Origin: Lactobacillus kimbladii
GTDB lineage: Bacteria; Bacillota; Bacilli; Lactobacillales; Lactobacillaceae
DNA: 64,000 nucleotides
Direction: 5' to 3'
Assembly: GCF_014323605.1 (NCBI RefSeq)
Contig: NZ_SCMB01000006.1
Location: 27,428 to 91,427, forward strand
Shown here piece after piece: positions 53,585-62,742 of the stretch. The stretch's first letter is position 1. Each line of letters starts with the position of its first letter. The position numbers were made by a program, and so were the translations under genes. A model generated the notes under the pieces. That model was not told where the DNA came from. It saw only the letters and a program-made list of their open reading frames with translations, and made no database searches.

Positions 53585-53695
53585 GGTAATTACCTTTCGT
53601 ATATGCATATTAACTATAACAAAATATGACATATAGATTGAGATTAAAGCATTTTCATGCTAGACTTTTTTTAGGTATAGAATTGGAGGTAAAAG

Positions 53696-54121
53696 ATGAA
53701 ATTTTCTTATGGTGCATTAGCAGGGTTGATTGCTGCCATTGCATTATTAATTTTAGTACTTTTCACAATTCCAGTGCTTATTCGAGCCGCAAAAGCTACT
53801 AGAGAAGCAGAAAAAACGATCCGAAGTGCTAATGAGTCGATTCAACAAGTTTCTGAAGATGTCGATGATTTACTACATCAAACTGGAGATTTGCTGGATA
53901 AAACCAATGTCTTGTTAGCAGATGTTAATGTTAAAATGAAAACTATTGATCCTGTTGTTCAGGCAGCAGCTGATCTAGGCGAAAGCGTTTCAGATGTTAA
54001 TACCTCTACCAGAAAAATGGCAAAACGTTTCAATAATTTTCATTGGAAACGTAACGGATTGATGTCATCTGCTTTAGCATCGGTGTTTGCACGGCATAAG
54101 CGACGTAAAGGTGAAGATTAG
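53696..54121 (+). CDS. DUF948 family membrane-anchored protein
   Basis: 141 aa. One N-terminal helix (about 7-30; LAGLIAAIALLILVLFTIPV), then a helical, probably coiled-coil region rich in Glu/Gln/Asp as in DUF948 proteins. TTGGAGG before the ATG. Pairs with the YtxH-like gene 17 nt downstream, a common stress-linked pair in Firmicutes. Confidence 0.88.
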   Translation: MKFSYGALAGLIAAIALLILVLFTIPVLIRAAKATREAEKTIRSANESIQQVSEDVDDLLHQTGDLLDKTNVLLADVNVKMKTIDPVVQAAADLGESVSDVNTSTRKMAKRFNNFHWKRNGLMSSALASVFARHKRRKGED

Positions 54122-54138
54122 TAAAAGGAGTTACTTTT

Positions 54139-54555
54139 ATGAAAAAGTTTGTAAGTTTTGTTTTAGGTACTATTGTTGGGACTGCGGCAGGGTTTCTTGC
54201 TGGTTCTCTACTAGTAAGTGATGACCAAATCGATGAATTGAAGAAAAAAGTTAAGAACAATGAAACTGTTCAAGATTTAAAGAAAAAATATGATAACGGT
54301 ACTGAAATAGTAAAGAATCAACTGGCTTCATTCCCTAAGAATGTAGAAGATGATTCAGAACTAAAGGATTTTGATGATATCGTTATTGATAATTCAAAAG
54401 ATGATGACGCGCAGGATAAAGATAATGCTCAAGATGTAGCGAATGATCTGCATCATGCAGAAACAAATGATGATTTTAATCATCCGGAACCTCCAAAGCC
54501 TGAAGGTCCATCTGATCCGTCTGATGCACCTGTCGACCCATATTCCAGACCATAA
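54139..54555 (+). CDS. YtxH-domain protein
   Basis: 138 aa. N-terminal glycine-rich membrane segment (VLGTIVGTAAGFLAGSLL), helical region, then an acidic, proline-ending tail (NHPEPPKPEGPSDPSD). General-stress-related family; function unknown. Second gene of the DUF948 operon. Confidence 0.87.
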   Translation: MKKFVSFVLGTIVGTAAGFLAGSLLVSDDQIDELKKKVKNNETVQDLKKKYDNGTEIVKNQLASFPKNVEDDSELKDFDDIVIDNSKDDDAQDKDNAQDVANDLHHAETNDDFNHPEPPKPEGPSDPSDAPVDPYSRP

Positions 54556-54562
54556 AATTAAT

Positions 54563-54610
54563 TAAAAATGGCGCTAGCAGAAAAGATATTGCTGCTAGTG
54601 CCATTTTTGT
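54563..54610. terminator. Bidirectional terminator
   Basis: AAAAATGGCGCTAGCAG / CTGCTAGTGCCATTTTT with an 11-nt loop, between the convergent YtxH-like and pepQ genes. Confidence 0.92.
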
Positions 54611-54635
54611 TTAGTCAAACAATTTAAGTTCTTGT

Positions 54636-55736
54636 TTAAAGAGGCAGAACTTTGAGTTCCTTACTGGTGTGAGTAAATGGCTTATAACCATCTTTAGTAA
54701 CGACTCCACAATCCTCAATTCTGACACCCGCAACATTTGGAATGTAAATCCCGGGTTCAATTGAAAAACACATTCCCTCTTCAATTATGAGATCATTACC
54801 TTGGACAATTGAAGGATATTCGTGAACTTCTTTTCCGATTCCATGACCTAAACGGTGAATAAAATATTCTCCATAGCCGGCTTTTGTAATGATATTCCGG
54901 GCAACACTGTCGAGTTCAGAAGCTGTCATACCTGGTCTGACAGCATCGATAGCAGCTTGTTGAGCTTCACGATCAATTTCATAAATTTCTCTTTCCTTAG
55001 CCGTTGGCTCGCCATAAGCAACCGTCCGACTGGAATCTGAAGCATAACCATTGTGCATAGTACCCAGATCAAAAAGAACTAATTCATTAGGCTTAACTTT
55101 ATTCATAGTAGGACCTAGATGAGGATTGGCAGCATTGGCACCAGCCTGCACAATAGTTTCAAAACTTTCATGCATTACTCCTTTTTGCACTTTGAGCTGA
55201 TACTCAATTTGTCCTGCTATGTATCTCTCAGTTACGCCTTCTTTAATAGCATCGAAGCCAATTTGAAATGCAAAATCTGCTTCACGTCCTGCGGCCTGCA
55301 ATTGTTTGATTTCCTCAGGAGTTTTATAAAGGCGAATTTTATTAACGAAATTTGAAAGATCACCATCAAAATTTGCCTCTGGAAATTGTTCGTGAATGAG
55401 TTGGTAGTGAGAAACAGAAAGGTTGTTTTTCTCTAAAGCCCATTTTTGATATTCTTTTGTCCTGCTTTTTACCTTGTCAGCAATAATTTCCCACGGATTT
55501 TCTGAATCCAGATAGCCGTATACATCACCGTTCCACGCTGAGTTTTTTGCTTCTTCAACGTTTAAAGCTGGCACGAACACAAATGGATCTTGGTCCTTGA
55601 ATGCTAAAAGGGCAAAAATTCGTTCGTGAGGCTCCATATCATATCCGGTAAAGTAGGCAATCGTAGTTGGGTTAGAAATATAGGCTACATCCTTATCAGA
55701 ACTTTGCAGCCATTCTTGTAATTTTGTTAAATTCAT
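54636..55736 (-). CDS. pepQ: Xaa-Pro dipeptidase
   Basis: 366 aa from the ATG at 55736 ([18 protein letters not shown] upstream). M24 metallopeptidase with creatinase N-domain; metal ligands in [40 protein letters not shown] and RIEDCGVV. Cleaves X-Pro dipeptides. Divergent from ccpA, the arrangement known from lactobacilli. Confidence 0.96.
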   Translation of the reverse strand: MNLTKLQEWLQSSDKDVAYISNPTTIAYFTGYDMEPHERIFALLAFKDQDPFVFVPALNVEEAKNSAWNGDVYGYLDSENPWEIIADKVKSRTKEYQKWALEKNNLSVSHYQLIHEQFPEANFDGDLSNFVNKIRLYKTPEEIKQLQAAGREADFAFQIGFDAIKEGVTERYIAGQIEYQLKVQKGVMHESFETIVQAGANAANPHLGPTMNKVKPNELVLFDLGTMHNGYASDSSRTVAYGEPTAKEREIYEIDREAQQAAIDAVRPGMTASELDSVARNIITKAGYGEYFIHRLGHGIGKEVHEYPSIVQGNDLIIEEGMCFSIEPGIYIPNVAGVRIEDCGVVTKDGYKPFTHTSKELKVLPL

Positions 55737-55813
55737 AGCTTCTTCCTTCCATCTTGAATTTTCAGTTAAAGAAAGTATATCATGTTCTTGCCTTGAAAAA
55801 ATGAAAGAATAGT

Positions 55814-55827
55814 TGTAAACGTTTGCA
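55814..55827. promoter_or_regulatory. cre site between pepQ and ccpA
   Basis: TGTAAACGTTTGCA fits TGNAANCGNTNNCA at every position. Lies upstream of the ccpA promoter, suggesting autoregulation and a possible effect on pepQ. Confidence 0.9.
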
Positions 55828-55831
55828 CTTT

Positions 55832-55858
55832 TTGAGAAAAGATGATAAATTCTATAAT
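55832..55858 (+). promoter_or_regulatory. Promoter of ccpA
   Basis: TTGAGA 55832-55837 and TATAAT 55853-55858, spacing 15. Confidence 0.65.
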
Positions 55859-55885
55859 AGTAAAAATAAGATGGGGGAACCAAGA

Positions 55886-56887
55886 ATGCGTAAACAAGAT
55901 ATTACAATTTATGATGTAGCTCGTGAGGCTAAAGTCTCGATGGCCACAGTTTCACGAGTAGTTAACGGCAATACAAATGTGCGTAAAGATACGCGCGATC
56001 GAGTAATGAAAGTAATCAACCGTTTGCACTATCAGCCCAATGCAGTAGCACAAGGACTTGCGTCTAAGAGAACTACTACGGTTGGTTTAATCGTGCCAGA
56101 TTTAACCAACCTTTATTTTGCAGAATTGTCAAAAGGTATTGATGATATTGCTCTTTTGTACAAATACAATATCATCATTACCAGTATTGAAAACCGTTTG
56201 ATGAGAGAAGACCAGGCGATTCAAGGGTTGCTTAATAAACAGGTTGATGGGGTAATTTACATGTCAGATACACTGCCTGAAGAAGCGGTTGAAGCTTTTA
56301 AGCGTACTGATACTCCAGTGGTTCTGGCAGGGACTAAAGATAGTCACAGTGAATTTCCGTCAGTTGCCATAGATTATAAAAAGGCAGATACAGAAGCCTT
56401 AAATCTACTTTATAATGATGGCAGAAAGAATTTGGCTTTGGTATTAGGCAATCCTGATACTGTAGTTAATGTACAAAACAGAATTCCAGCTTACAAGAAA
56501 TTTATGTCAGATCATAACTTAGGTGAAGGTCATATTTATTCTAATGTTAAGGATCATTCTGACGGATATAATTTATTGTCACAATTAGATCAGGATGGTG
56601 TCGATGGCGTAATTGTAACCAATGATGTTACTGCTGTTGGCATTTTGAATTCCGCAATTGATGCTGGTAAAAAGGTGCCTGAAGAATTGGAAATAATTAC
56701 TGCAAGTGCTACGCAAATTGCCTCAGTTGTCCGTCCCGCTTTGACAGCTATTCGGCAACCACTTTATGATATTGGTGCAGTAGCAATGAGAATGCTCACT
56801 AAGCTAATGAATAATGAAGAAGTGCCGGAAACACAGATTGAACTTCCTTATGAAATATTAAAAAAGCAAAGCACAACAAATGAATAA
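55886..56887 (+). CDS. ccpA: Catabolite control protein A
   Basis: 333 aa from ATG 55886, with a GGGGG site about 8 nt upstream. LacI/GalR-type HTH ([20 protein letters not shown]) and periplasmic-binding-like core ([20 protein letters not shown]). With HPr-Ser-P it binds cre sites to repress or activate carbon genes. It is the expected binder of the cre sites found at 3785, 5865, 10904, 20886 and 55814. Confidence 0.96.
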   Translation: MRKQDITIYDVAREAKVSMATVSRVVNGNTNVRKDTRDRVMKVINRLHYQPNAVAQGLASKRTTTVGLIVPDLTNLYFAELSKGIDDIALLYKYNIIITSIENRLMREDQAIQGLLNKQVDGVIYMSDTLPEEAVEAFKRTDTPVVLAGTKDSHSEFPSVAIDYKKADTEALNLLYNDGRKNLALVLGNPDTVVNVQNRIPAYKKFMSDHNLGEGHIYSNVKDHSDGYNLLSQLDQDGVDGVIVTNDVTAVGILNSAIDAGKKVPEELEIITASATQIASVVRPALTAIRQPLYDIGAVAMRMLTKLMNNEEVPETQIELPYEILKKQSTTNE

Positions 56888-56903
56888 AGATTGTTTATCA
56901 TAT

Positions 56904-56938
56904 AAAAAGTGTTGCAAGCTAGTCATGCAACACTTTTT
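56904..56938. terminator. Bidirectional terminator overlapping the end of the SLAP-GDPD gene
   Basis: AAAAAGTGTTGCA / TGCAACACTTTTT; on the minus strand one arm encodes the last codons (KKVLHD) of the GDPD gene, whose stop sits in the loop. Confidence 0.9.
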
Positions 56939-58307
56939 TAGTTGTTAATTTTTGAATTTGCCTTATTTGTTCCCATGTATTGAGAGGCTCGGCAGATTTC
57001 AATGGTAGGTAAGGAGTTAACGCAATATTAGAATAACGACTCATCCGTGGTAAATGACGATAATTTTGCCAACTAGCTTCGTCAAAAAAGCCATAAAATA
57101 GAATGTCACGTGCTTTGACCCACCCCAAGGATGTATATAGCCATAAACTTTTGGGACTGCCATTGAAATTCTCTATTTTAAACAAAGTATTGGCAGGTAA
57201 AACTTTATTAGTTTTTGATTGATTATCAGGAAAGCGGTAAACATGCACATCTTTTTGAGGCTTGGCTAATACTTGCTTATTTTGATAAGGTGCGATATCT
57301 TCAGGCTTTAAATCCATATTAACAAATTCTGCCGAGATAAAGGTCTGGTTAGCAATTTGATAATAAAGCTGATTATGGGCTCTGACCCCATACATTACCT
57401 CAAATTTTTGCCCCGGATAAACAAACTTATCTTGTTTATCCCGCACATAAGGATTCATCATTGTTTTAGTCTTTTTTTTGCCAAAATAACTGCCACTGCG
57501 GTGAATGTCATATTTCTTAGTACCTTCTTTTGCCAGTTTGTATTTAAAACCAGTATTAGGGAAATTGGTTACGACACCATCAACATTTTTATTAATTAGC
57601 CATTGCCACAAATCAGGGGACTCATTCATTTCAGTCCATACAAAAACCTGCTTATTTAACTGGTGCAGCCAATGTATCAGCCAAGCATGATTTAAAATCA
57701 AATCAGAGGAAACATTAACGGCATTTACTTGCGGTAAATTACTAAAATTCATTCTTTTAAGGCTGCCGACAATTAAAATTAGGTAGGCATCGGGCATAAT
57801 CTTACGGAAGTGAAACAAGCTGGCAACTGAAAAAGAATGGATCATAACCCGTTTCTCCATATGATACTTTTTGATAGTTGCTGCAATTTGGTCTTCTAAT
57901 TCATAAGACGGATCAATCGAATGATCTATTTTAGTTTCAAGAATAAATTTTGTATTTGGTCTTTTTTGATAGTATTCAAATAATTGTGGTAAACTCATGA
58001 CATGTTCACCGTTGTCATAGGTTAACTCGCTAAGTGCCCGCCAATTATTTTGTGATACAATTGCATGTGTATGGGTCACGCGAAACAAGTCATCATCGTG
58101 TGAAACAACTAACTCTCCATCTGCAGAAAGATGGAGGTCAAGTTCAACGTAATCAGCACCAGAATTAAAAGCAGAGTTGTCACTTTGAATAGTTTCTTCA
58201 GGATATTTGCTGGGGTCGCCCCGATGGCCGACCACAGTGAAACCACAGGTTGTAATAAAAATGATGCTAAAAATGAGAGCCCTGATTAATTGGCTTTGAT
58301 ATTTCAT
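56919..58307 (-). CDS. Secreted glycerophosphodiester phosphodiesterase with C-terminal SLAP-like modules
   Basis: 462 aa from the ATG at 58307 (AGAGGTG upstream). Signal segment (LIRALIFSIIFITTCGFTVV), GDPD barrel (VVGHRGDPSKYPEETIQ, YVELDLHLSADGELVVSHDD, FILETKID, VFVWTEMNE) to about residue 255. The rest (MMNPYVRDKQDKFVYPGQKF, QVLAKPQKDVHVYRFPDN) resembles SLAP/SH3-like wall-binding repeats. Likely releases glycerol-3-phosphate from teichoic acid or lipid glycerophosphodiesters at the surface. The ATG 42 nt upstream is less likely. Confidence 0.88.
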   Translation of the reverse strand: MKYQSQLIRALIFSIIFITTCGFTVVGHRGDPSKYPEETIQSDNSAFNSGADYVELDLHLSADGELVVSHDDDLFRVTHTHAIVSQNNWRALSELTYDNGEHVMSLPQLFEYYQKRPNTKFILETKIDHSIDPSYELEDQIAATIKKYHMEKRVMIHSFSVASLFHFRKIMPDAYLILIVGSLKRMNFSNLPQVNAVNVSSDLILNHAWLIHWLHQLNKQVFVWTEMNESPDLWQWLINKNVDGVVTNFPNTGFKYKLAKEGTKKYDIHRSGSYFGKKKTKTMMNPYVRDKQDKFVYPGQKFEVMYGVRAHNQLYYQIANQTFISAEFVNMDLKPEDIAPYQNKQVLAKPQKDVHVYRFPDNQSKTNKVLPANTLFKIENFNGSPKSLWLYTSLGWVKARDILFYGFFDEASWQNYRHLPRMSRYSNIALTPYLPLKSAEPLNTWEQIRQIQKLTTKKVLHD

Positions 58308-58392
58308 GTGTACACCTCTATTGTTAATTACAATAGCATGGTTGCACATTTTTTGCTACATGTCACAGATTTAATTTATGCGGGGGATATTG

Positions 58393-58725
58393 ATGAATGA
58401 ACAATATGAAGAGTTGGATTTAATTGAAGAAATTGTGCGCAACGATGGCAGTAAGTATTTTGAAATTTCCAATATTGATCAAAATGGAATAGCTGAACTT
58501 GCCGCAGATCGTGGAAAAATTAAAAGCGTGCGAATTTTGCAATTGAATATTCCACGTACTAAGGCCCTTATTACCTATGAAAAATATATTAATGAAAACT
58601 ACAAACTTGAAACTTTGACTAATGAAGATGACTGGAAAAATCCTGATTGGGTGGAATGGAAAAAGCCAAAGGGAAAAGTCCTAGATGCATATAATATGGT
58701 TTTGAAATCTAATCAAATTGGATAG
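58393..58725 (+). CDS. Hypothetical protein, 110 aa
   Basis: Starts at ATG 58393 (MNEQYEELDLIEE; GGGGGAT upstream). Acidic soluble protein with KYFEISNIDQNGIAELAADRG in the middle and a Trp-containing DDWKNPDWVEWKKPKG near the end. I recognise no family. First gene of an operon with the nucleotidase, yutD-like, HAD and DUF1461 genes. Confidence 0.8.
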   Translation: MNEQYEELDLIEEIVRNDGSKYFEISNIDQNGIAELAADRGKIKSVRILQLNIPRTKALITYEKYINENYKLETLTNEDDWKNPDWVEWKKPKGKVLDAYNMVLKSNQIG

Positions 58726-58736
58726 AGAGCATGATA

Positions 58737-60128
58737 ATGGAAAAAATTCGCATTTTACACACTAATGATTTACATTCACATTTCGAACATTTCCCCAAAA
58801 TTGGCCGGTATTTGCGGGAAGCTCAAAAAGATAAATCTGTCGATCAAATTTTTACTTTTGATGCCGGAGACTTCATGGATCGTTCTCATCCTTTGACTGA
58901 TGCGACATATGGTCAAGCTAATATTAAGTTAATGAACTCTTTTCATTATGATGCAATTACTATTGGCAACAATGAAGGGATTTCCAATTCACATTGCGTA
59001 GTGGAAAAATTATTTGACCATGCTAATTTTCCCGTTATTTTAGCGAATTTGCGCGAGGAAGACGGTTCAATGCCTCATTGGGCTGTTCAAGATAAAATTT
59101 TACTTACCAAAAAAGGCACTCGAATTGGTCTAATTGGTCTGACTGCAGCTTATCCTCTTTCTTATGAACCTAATCACTGGTACGTTAAAATGTTGAAAGA
59201 AACAATGGACGGTGTTTTGCCAAAAATGAAGGGTCAGTATGATGTGTTAATTTTAATAACTCATATTGGCTTAAATATGGATACTTTTTTAGCTAGAAAT
59301 TATCCTCAAATTGACTTGATTGTGGGCGGACACAGTCATGACCTGTTGCCACATGGTAAAAAGGTGGAAAATGTCTGGATTACTCAAACAGGTAAATGGG
59401 GTAATTATGTGGGAAACACTTATATGGAAATCGATGATAATCATCATGTGCAAAAAATCATTCCACATGTTGTGCCCACCAGTTTAATGAAGCCCAATTT
59501 AGATGATGAGGAAACTATTTTAGGCTACAGGCAAAAGGGAAAAGAAATCTTAAGTCGCGAACTTGTGGCTGATTTGCCTGAGAAATATGATAATGACCGT
59601 GAAGCTGCTCTTCAGGTTTCCATGAATGCCATTGCAAATTTTGCAGGAACAGATTTAGCTATGCTCAGTTCAGGTCTTTTTTTAACACCATTTAAAAAGG
59701 GCATTTTGACTAAATATGATTTGCAAAAAGCATTGCCACATTCAATGCATGTTGTACGTTCTACTTTAAAAGGCAGTGATTTGTGGCGCCTAGTTATGGA
59801 AATCGAAAAAAACCGACATTTTTTGGATCAGTTTCCTTTGCAGGGCATGAGTTTTCGAGGGAAAATTTTTGGTCAAATGTACTACAAAGGGATCAAATTT
59901 GATCCTATAAGCAGAGTGGTTTTTGTAAATGGCAAGGAAGTTGATCCATATCGGGAATATCAAATTGCTGTTTTGGATCATTATGTCTTGGTACCATTTT
60001 TCCCCACCCTGGCAATTGTTGGTGATAATGAATTTTTGTTCCCTAAATTTTTACGTGAAGTAATAGGGGATTATTTAGCAAAAAAGTATCCATTAACGGG
60101 AAGTGAAAATAATGGTAGAACAAACTAG
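58737..60128 (+). CDS. Metallophosphatase/5'-nucleotidase family protein (YunD-like)
   Basis: 463 aa from ATG 58737 (MEKIRILHTNDLHSHFEH); an ATG 6 nt earlier lies too close to the ribosome site. Calcineurin-type metal motifs: HTNDLHSH, TFDAGDFMD, IGNNEG, LITHIG, VGGHSHDL. C-terminal 5'-nucleotidase domain (about 290-440). No signal peptide, so cytosolic. Substrate probably a nucleotide or nucleotide sugar. Confidence 0.9.
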   Translation: MEKIRILHTNDLHSHFEHFPKIGRYLREAQKDKSVDQIFTFDAGDFMDRSHPLTDATYGQANIKLMNSFHYDAITIGNNEGISNSHCVVEKLFDHANFPVILANLREEDGSMPHWAVQDKILLTKKGTRIGLIGLTAAYPLSYEPNHWYVKMLKETMDGVLPKMKGQYDVLILITHIGLNMDTFLARNYPQIDLIVGGHSHDLLPHGKKVENVWITQTGKWGNYVGNTYMEIDDNHHVQKIIPHVVPTSLMKPNLDDEETILGYRQKGKEILSRELVADLPEKYDNDREAALQVSMNAIANFAGTDLAMLSSGLFLTPFKKGILTKYDLQKALPHSMHVVRSTLKGSDLWRLVMEIEKNRHFLDQFPLQGMSFRGKIFGQMYYKGIKFDPISRVVFVNGKEVDPYREYQIAVLDHYVLVPFFPTLAIVGDNEFLFPKFLREVIGDYLAKKYPLTGSENNGRTN

Positions 60129-60690
60129 CAGTAAAAAAAGAAAAGATAATAAATTTGAACAAGATCAGCCATTGCGGCATCCTCTGGCTGCTGTTAGCTT
60201 GGATGATGATCAACTAAAAATAAACAAACAGTTTTATCAAGTTGTGGTTAATAAGAATGAGGCTCTTGATCTTGAACTTTTGCGCCAAAAATATGATCCT
60301 TATTTAGATCAATATGATTTTATTGTTGGTGATGTGTCAAGTGAACATTTGCGTTTAAAAGGCTTTTACCAGGATAATGCACAAACAGCAATAGATCGCA
60401 AAAAGCAGACTATTGCCGACTATTTATTGGAATACTGCAATCCGGGAGGCCCATATTTTGTTTTACAACTTTTAAGCCCGGTTCATCATTATCATTATAA
60501 TAAAAGAAAAAGGCGTAAAAATTCGTTCAAGAATAGGACGCAGAGTTCAAATCGGAGAAAACTGAATAAAGCTTTTAAAAGTTATCATATACGACCGACC
60601 AGAATAAAAAAACCTGAAACAGTTACTGTAAAAAAAGAACGGACAAACCAACATTCTTTTGTAATAAAAAAAAGAAAGGGCAGCAAATAA
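60112..60690 (+). CDS. YutD family protein (DUF1027)
   Basis: 192 aa from ATG 60112, overlapping the previous gene by 17 nt; GGGAAG lies 8 nt upstream. Core FYQVVVNKNEALDLELLRQK and DFIVGDVSSEHLRLKGFY match YutD; the C-terminal 60 residues are very basic and look like an RNA/DNA-binding tail. Function unknown. Confidence 0.88.
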   Translation: MVEQTSSKKRKDNKFEQDQPLRHPLAAVSLDDDQLKINKQFYQVVVNKNEALDLELLRQKYDPYLDQYDFIVGDVSSEHLRLKGFYQDNAQTAIDRKKQTIADYLLEYCNPGGPYFVLQLLSPVHHYHYNKRKRRKNSFKNRTQSSNRRKLNKAFKSYHIRPTRIKKPETVTVKKERTNQHSFVIKKRKGSK

Positions 60691-61467
60691 GTGAAAGATT
60701 ACCGTTTATTTTTAATTGATCTTGATGGCACAATTTATCGCGGTAAGGAAACTATTGCTTCTGGGGTTCGTTTTGTTAAGCGCCTTGAAAAAGCGCATAA
60801 GGACTATATTTTTCTGACTAATAACACAACACGCACTCCCCAAATGGTTGTAAACAAGCTTAAAGTTCATGGGGTACAAACTGATGTTGCGCACATTTAT
60901 ACGCCGTGTATGGCAACTGTAAGTTATATTCTGAAAAATGAAAAAGAGCGAACAGACAAAATTGGTGTTTATATAATTGGTCAAATTGGCTTATGGCGTG
61001 AATTCATGCAAAATCCAGCTTTTGAACTTAACGATACTAATCCTGAATACGTTGTGGTCGGAATGGATACAGATTTGACTTATCACAAAATTCAAGTGGC
61101 CGTGAGTGCAATAAGAAGAGGAGCTGACTTTATTGGTACTAATGCGGATTTAAATTTGCCTAGTGAAAAAGGTTTAATGCCTGGCAACGGTTCTCAGTGT
61201 GCAATGATTGCAGCTTCGAGTGGAAAAGAGCCGTTTTTTATTGGAAAGCCTTCTTCTGTGATTATTGATATGTTGTTAGCCAAGCTGCATTTTGCTAAAA
61301 AAGATGCGCTTTTGGTAGGTGACAACTACGACACTGATATCAAGGCAGGGTTTAACAGTCATGTTGACCAATTGCTGGTAACTACTGGTATTACACAAGT
61401 TGCGGATATTGAAGGTAAAAAGCAACCTACAATTTTGGTTGACAGCTTAGATCAGGTTAAATTATGA
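60691..61467 (+). CDS. HAD-superfamily phosphatase, NagD/YutF type
   Basis: 258 aa from GTG. HAD motif I LFLIDLDGTIYRGKE, motif II FLTNNTTR, cap domain, motif III GKPSS and motif IV LVGDNYDTDI. NagD-type (class IIA) phosphatases dephosphorylate small phosphorylated metabolites such as nucleoside monophosphates. Starts directly after yutD and overlaps the next gene by 4 nt. Confidence 0.92.
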   Translation: MKDYRLFLIDLDGTIYRGKETIASGVRFVKRLEKAHKDYIFLTNNTTRTPQMVVNKLKVHGVQTDVAHIYTPCMATVSYILKNEKERTDKIGVYIIGQIGLWREFMQNPAFELNDTNPEYVVVGMDTDLTYHKIQVAVSAIRRGADFIGTNADLNLPSEKGLMPGNGSQCAMIAASSGKEPFFIGKPSSVIIDMLLAKLHFAKKDALLVGDNYDTDIKAGFNSHVDQLLVTTGITQVADIEGKKQPTILVDSLDQVKL

Positions 61468-62072
61468 ACAAAAAAAATAATATTCTAACTATTATTTATA
61501 ATTTTATTTTTGCTGTTTCTACTAGTGTTGTAACGGCACTAGTTGCTAGTTGGCCCTTATTATTTGTCTTTGTTTTGGTGCAAAAAACAAATAAAACGGT
61601 GAATTTATCAGTTGGCCAAGTAATGAGCAACTATAATCAATTAATGTGGTATTTAATTTGGCCCTTTAAACGTAAATTGCGAATGAGTAATTTACATACT
61701 TCATCTATGGCCGCAGGTCATTTTGCAGATGTCAAAAAATTATTTGTTTTGGCAATTATTGCTTTTTTATGTTGTTTAATAATACTTTTTTGGTGCAAAA
61801 AGCGAAATAAAAAATTTTTGCGTTTAAATAAAGTATGGGCGTTGTTGTTCTTATTGCTGCCAGTTGCAATATTGCCATTTGCACTGACTAATTTTGATAA
61901 TTTTTTTATCACTTTTCATCATTTATTTTTTGCGGGTAGCAAAACCTGGTTATTTGATCCAGTGACAGATCCAATTATTAATGTCCTCACTGAAGGTTTT
62001 TTTGCGTCTTGTTTTGCAATTGCAGGTATTGTTTATGAACTGTATTTTGCTGATAAATTGTTGCAAAAATAA
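61464..62072 (+). CDS. DUF1461 (TIGR01906) integral membrane protein
   Basis: 202 aa with four or so membrane helices and an extracellular loop containing VGQVMSNYNQLMWYLIWPF, the usual pattern of this Firmicutes family. Function unknown. Last gene of the operon, overlapping the HAD gene by ATGA. Confidence 0.88.
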   Translation: MNKKNNILTIIYNFIFAVSTSVVTALVASWPLLFVFVLVQKTNKTVNLSVGQVMSNYNQLMWYLIWPFKRKLRMSNLHTSSMAAGHFADVKKLFVLAIIAFLCCLIILFWCKKRNKKFLRLNKVWALLFLLLPVAILPFALTNFDNFFITFHHLFFAGSKTWLFDPVTDPIINVLTEGFFASCFAIAGIVYELYFADKLLQK

Positions 62073-62101
62073 AAAGGAGTTCTTAATGAAACTCCTTTTT
62101 G
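62070..62101. terminator. Bidirectional terminator
   Basis: AAAAAGGAGT / ACTCCTTTTT between the convergent DUF1461 and DedA genes. Confidence 0.9.
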
Positions 62102-62733
62102 CTTTTAATTCGTTTTTTTAATGCAACTATTAAGATCGGTAAAACAGAAATTAGGATAATTGCGATTAGCAACATTGAAAAATGCTCTTTCACAAAAGGT
62201 ATGTTCCCAAAGAATGCGCCTAATACTGTAAATAGACCACTCCAAATTATTCCACCAATTACATTATAAAGTGCAAATTTGCCATAATGCATATTGCTGC
62301 CACCAGAGATAAAGGGAACAAATGTCCTAATAAAGGGAATGAATCTGCCAATAACAATGGTGATTGGCCCGTGTCTGTTGAAAAAGTTTTCAGCGGCCAG
62401 ACGATTTTTTTGGTTAATCAGCCTGTTAAAACAAGTGTGTTTTGTACCTTGTCTTACAGACCAGGCTCCTATTTCATAATTACAGGCATCACCTAAGATA
62501 GCTGCCAGCAATACCGCAAAATAAATCCACCAAATATTCAAATTATATTCTGGATTAACTGCTAAAGAACTGGCAGCAAAAATTAGTGAATCACCGGGTA
62601 AAAAAGGGAAAATAACTAATCCAGTTTCAATAAAAATAATGGCAAAGATAATCAAGTATGTCCAATTGCCAAACTGATTAACTATTTCAATCAGATGATG
62701 GTCGATATGCAGAATAAAATTGATTATTGTCAT
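62083..62733 (-). CDS. DedA family membrane protein
   Basis: 216 aa from the ATG at 62733 (AGGAG 6 nt upstream; an ATG 6 nt earlier touches the ribosome site). DedA/SNARE-associated pattern: IETGLVIFPFLPGDSLIF, GDACNYEIG, FNRHGPITIVIGRFIPFIRT and FVPFISGGSNM. DedA proteins are implicated in undecaprenyl phosphate or phospholipid flipping. Confidence 0.92.
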   Translation of the reverse strand: MTIINFILHIDHHLIEIVNQFGNWTYLIIFAIIFIETGLVIFPFLPGDSLIFAASSLAVNPEYNLNIWWIYFAVLLAAILGDACNYEIGAWSVRQGTKHTCFNRLINQKNRLAAENFFNRHGPITIVIGRFIPFIRTFVPFISGGSNMHYGKFALYNVIGGIIWSGLFTVLGAFFGNIPFVKEHFSMLLIAIILISVLPILIVALKKRIKSKKEFH

Positions 62734-62742
62734 AAACATCTC

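Noticed and set aside
56904..56938. Hairpin as a possible special regulatory element at the GDPD 3' end
   Set aside because: Simple bidirectional terminator between convergent genes; overlap with final codons is common.
62287..62496. Plus-strand frames inside the DedA gene
   Set aside because: They lie wholly opposite a well-supported gene and have no ribosome site.
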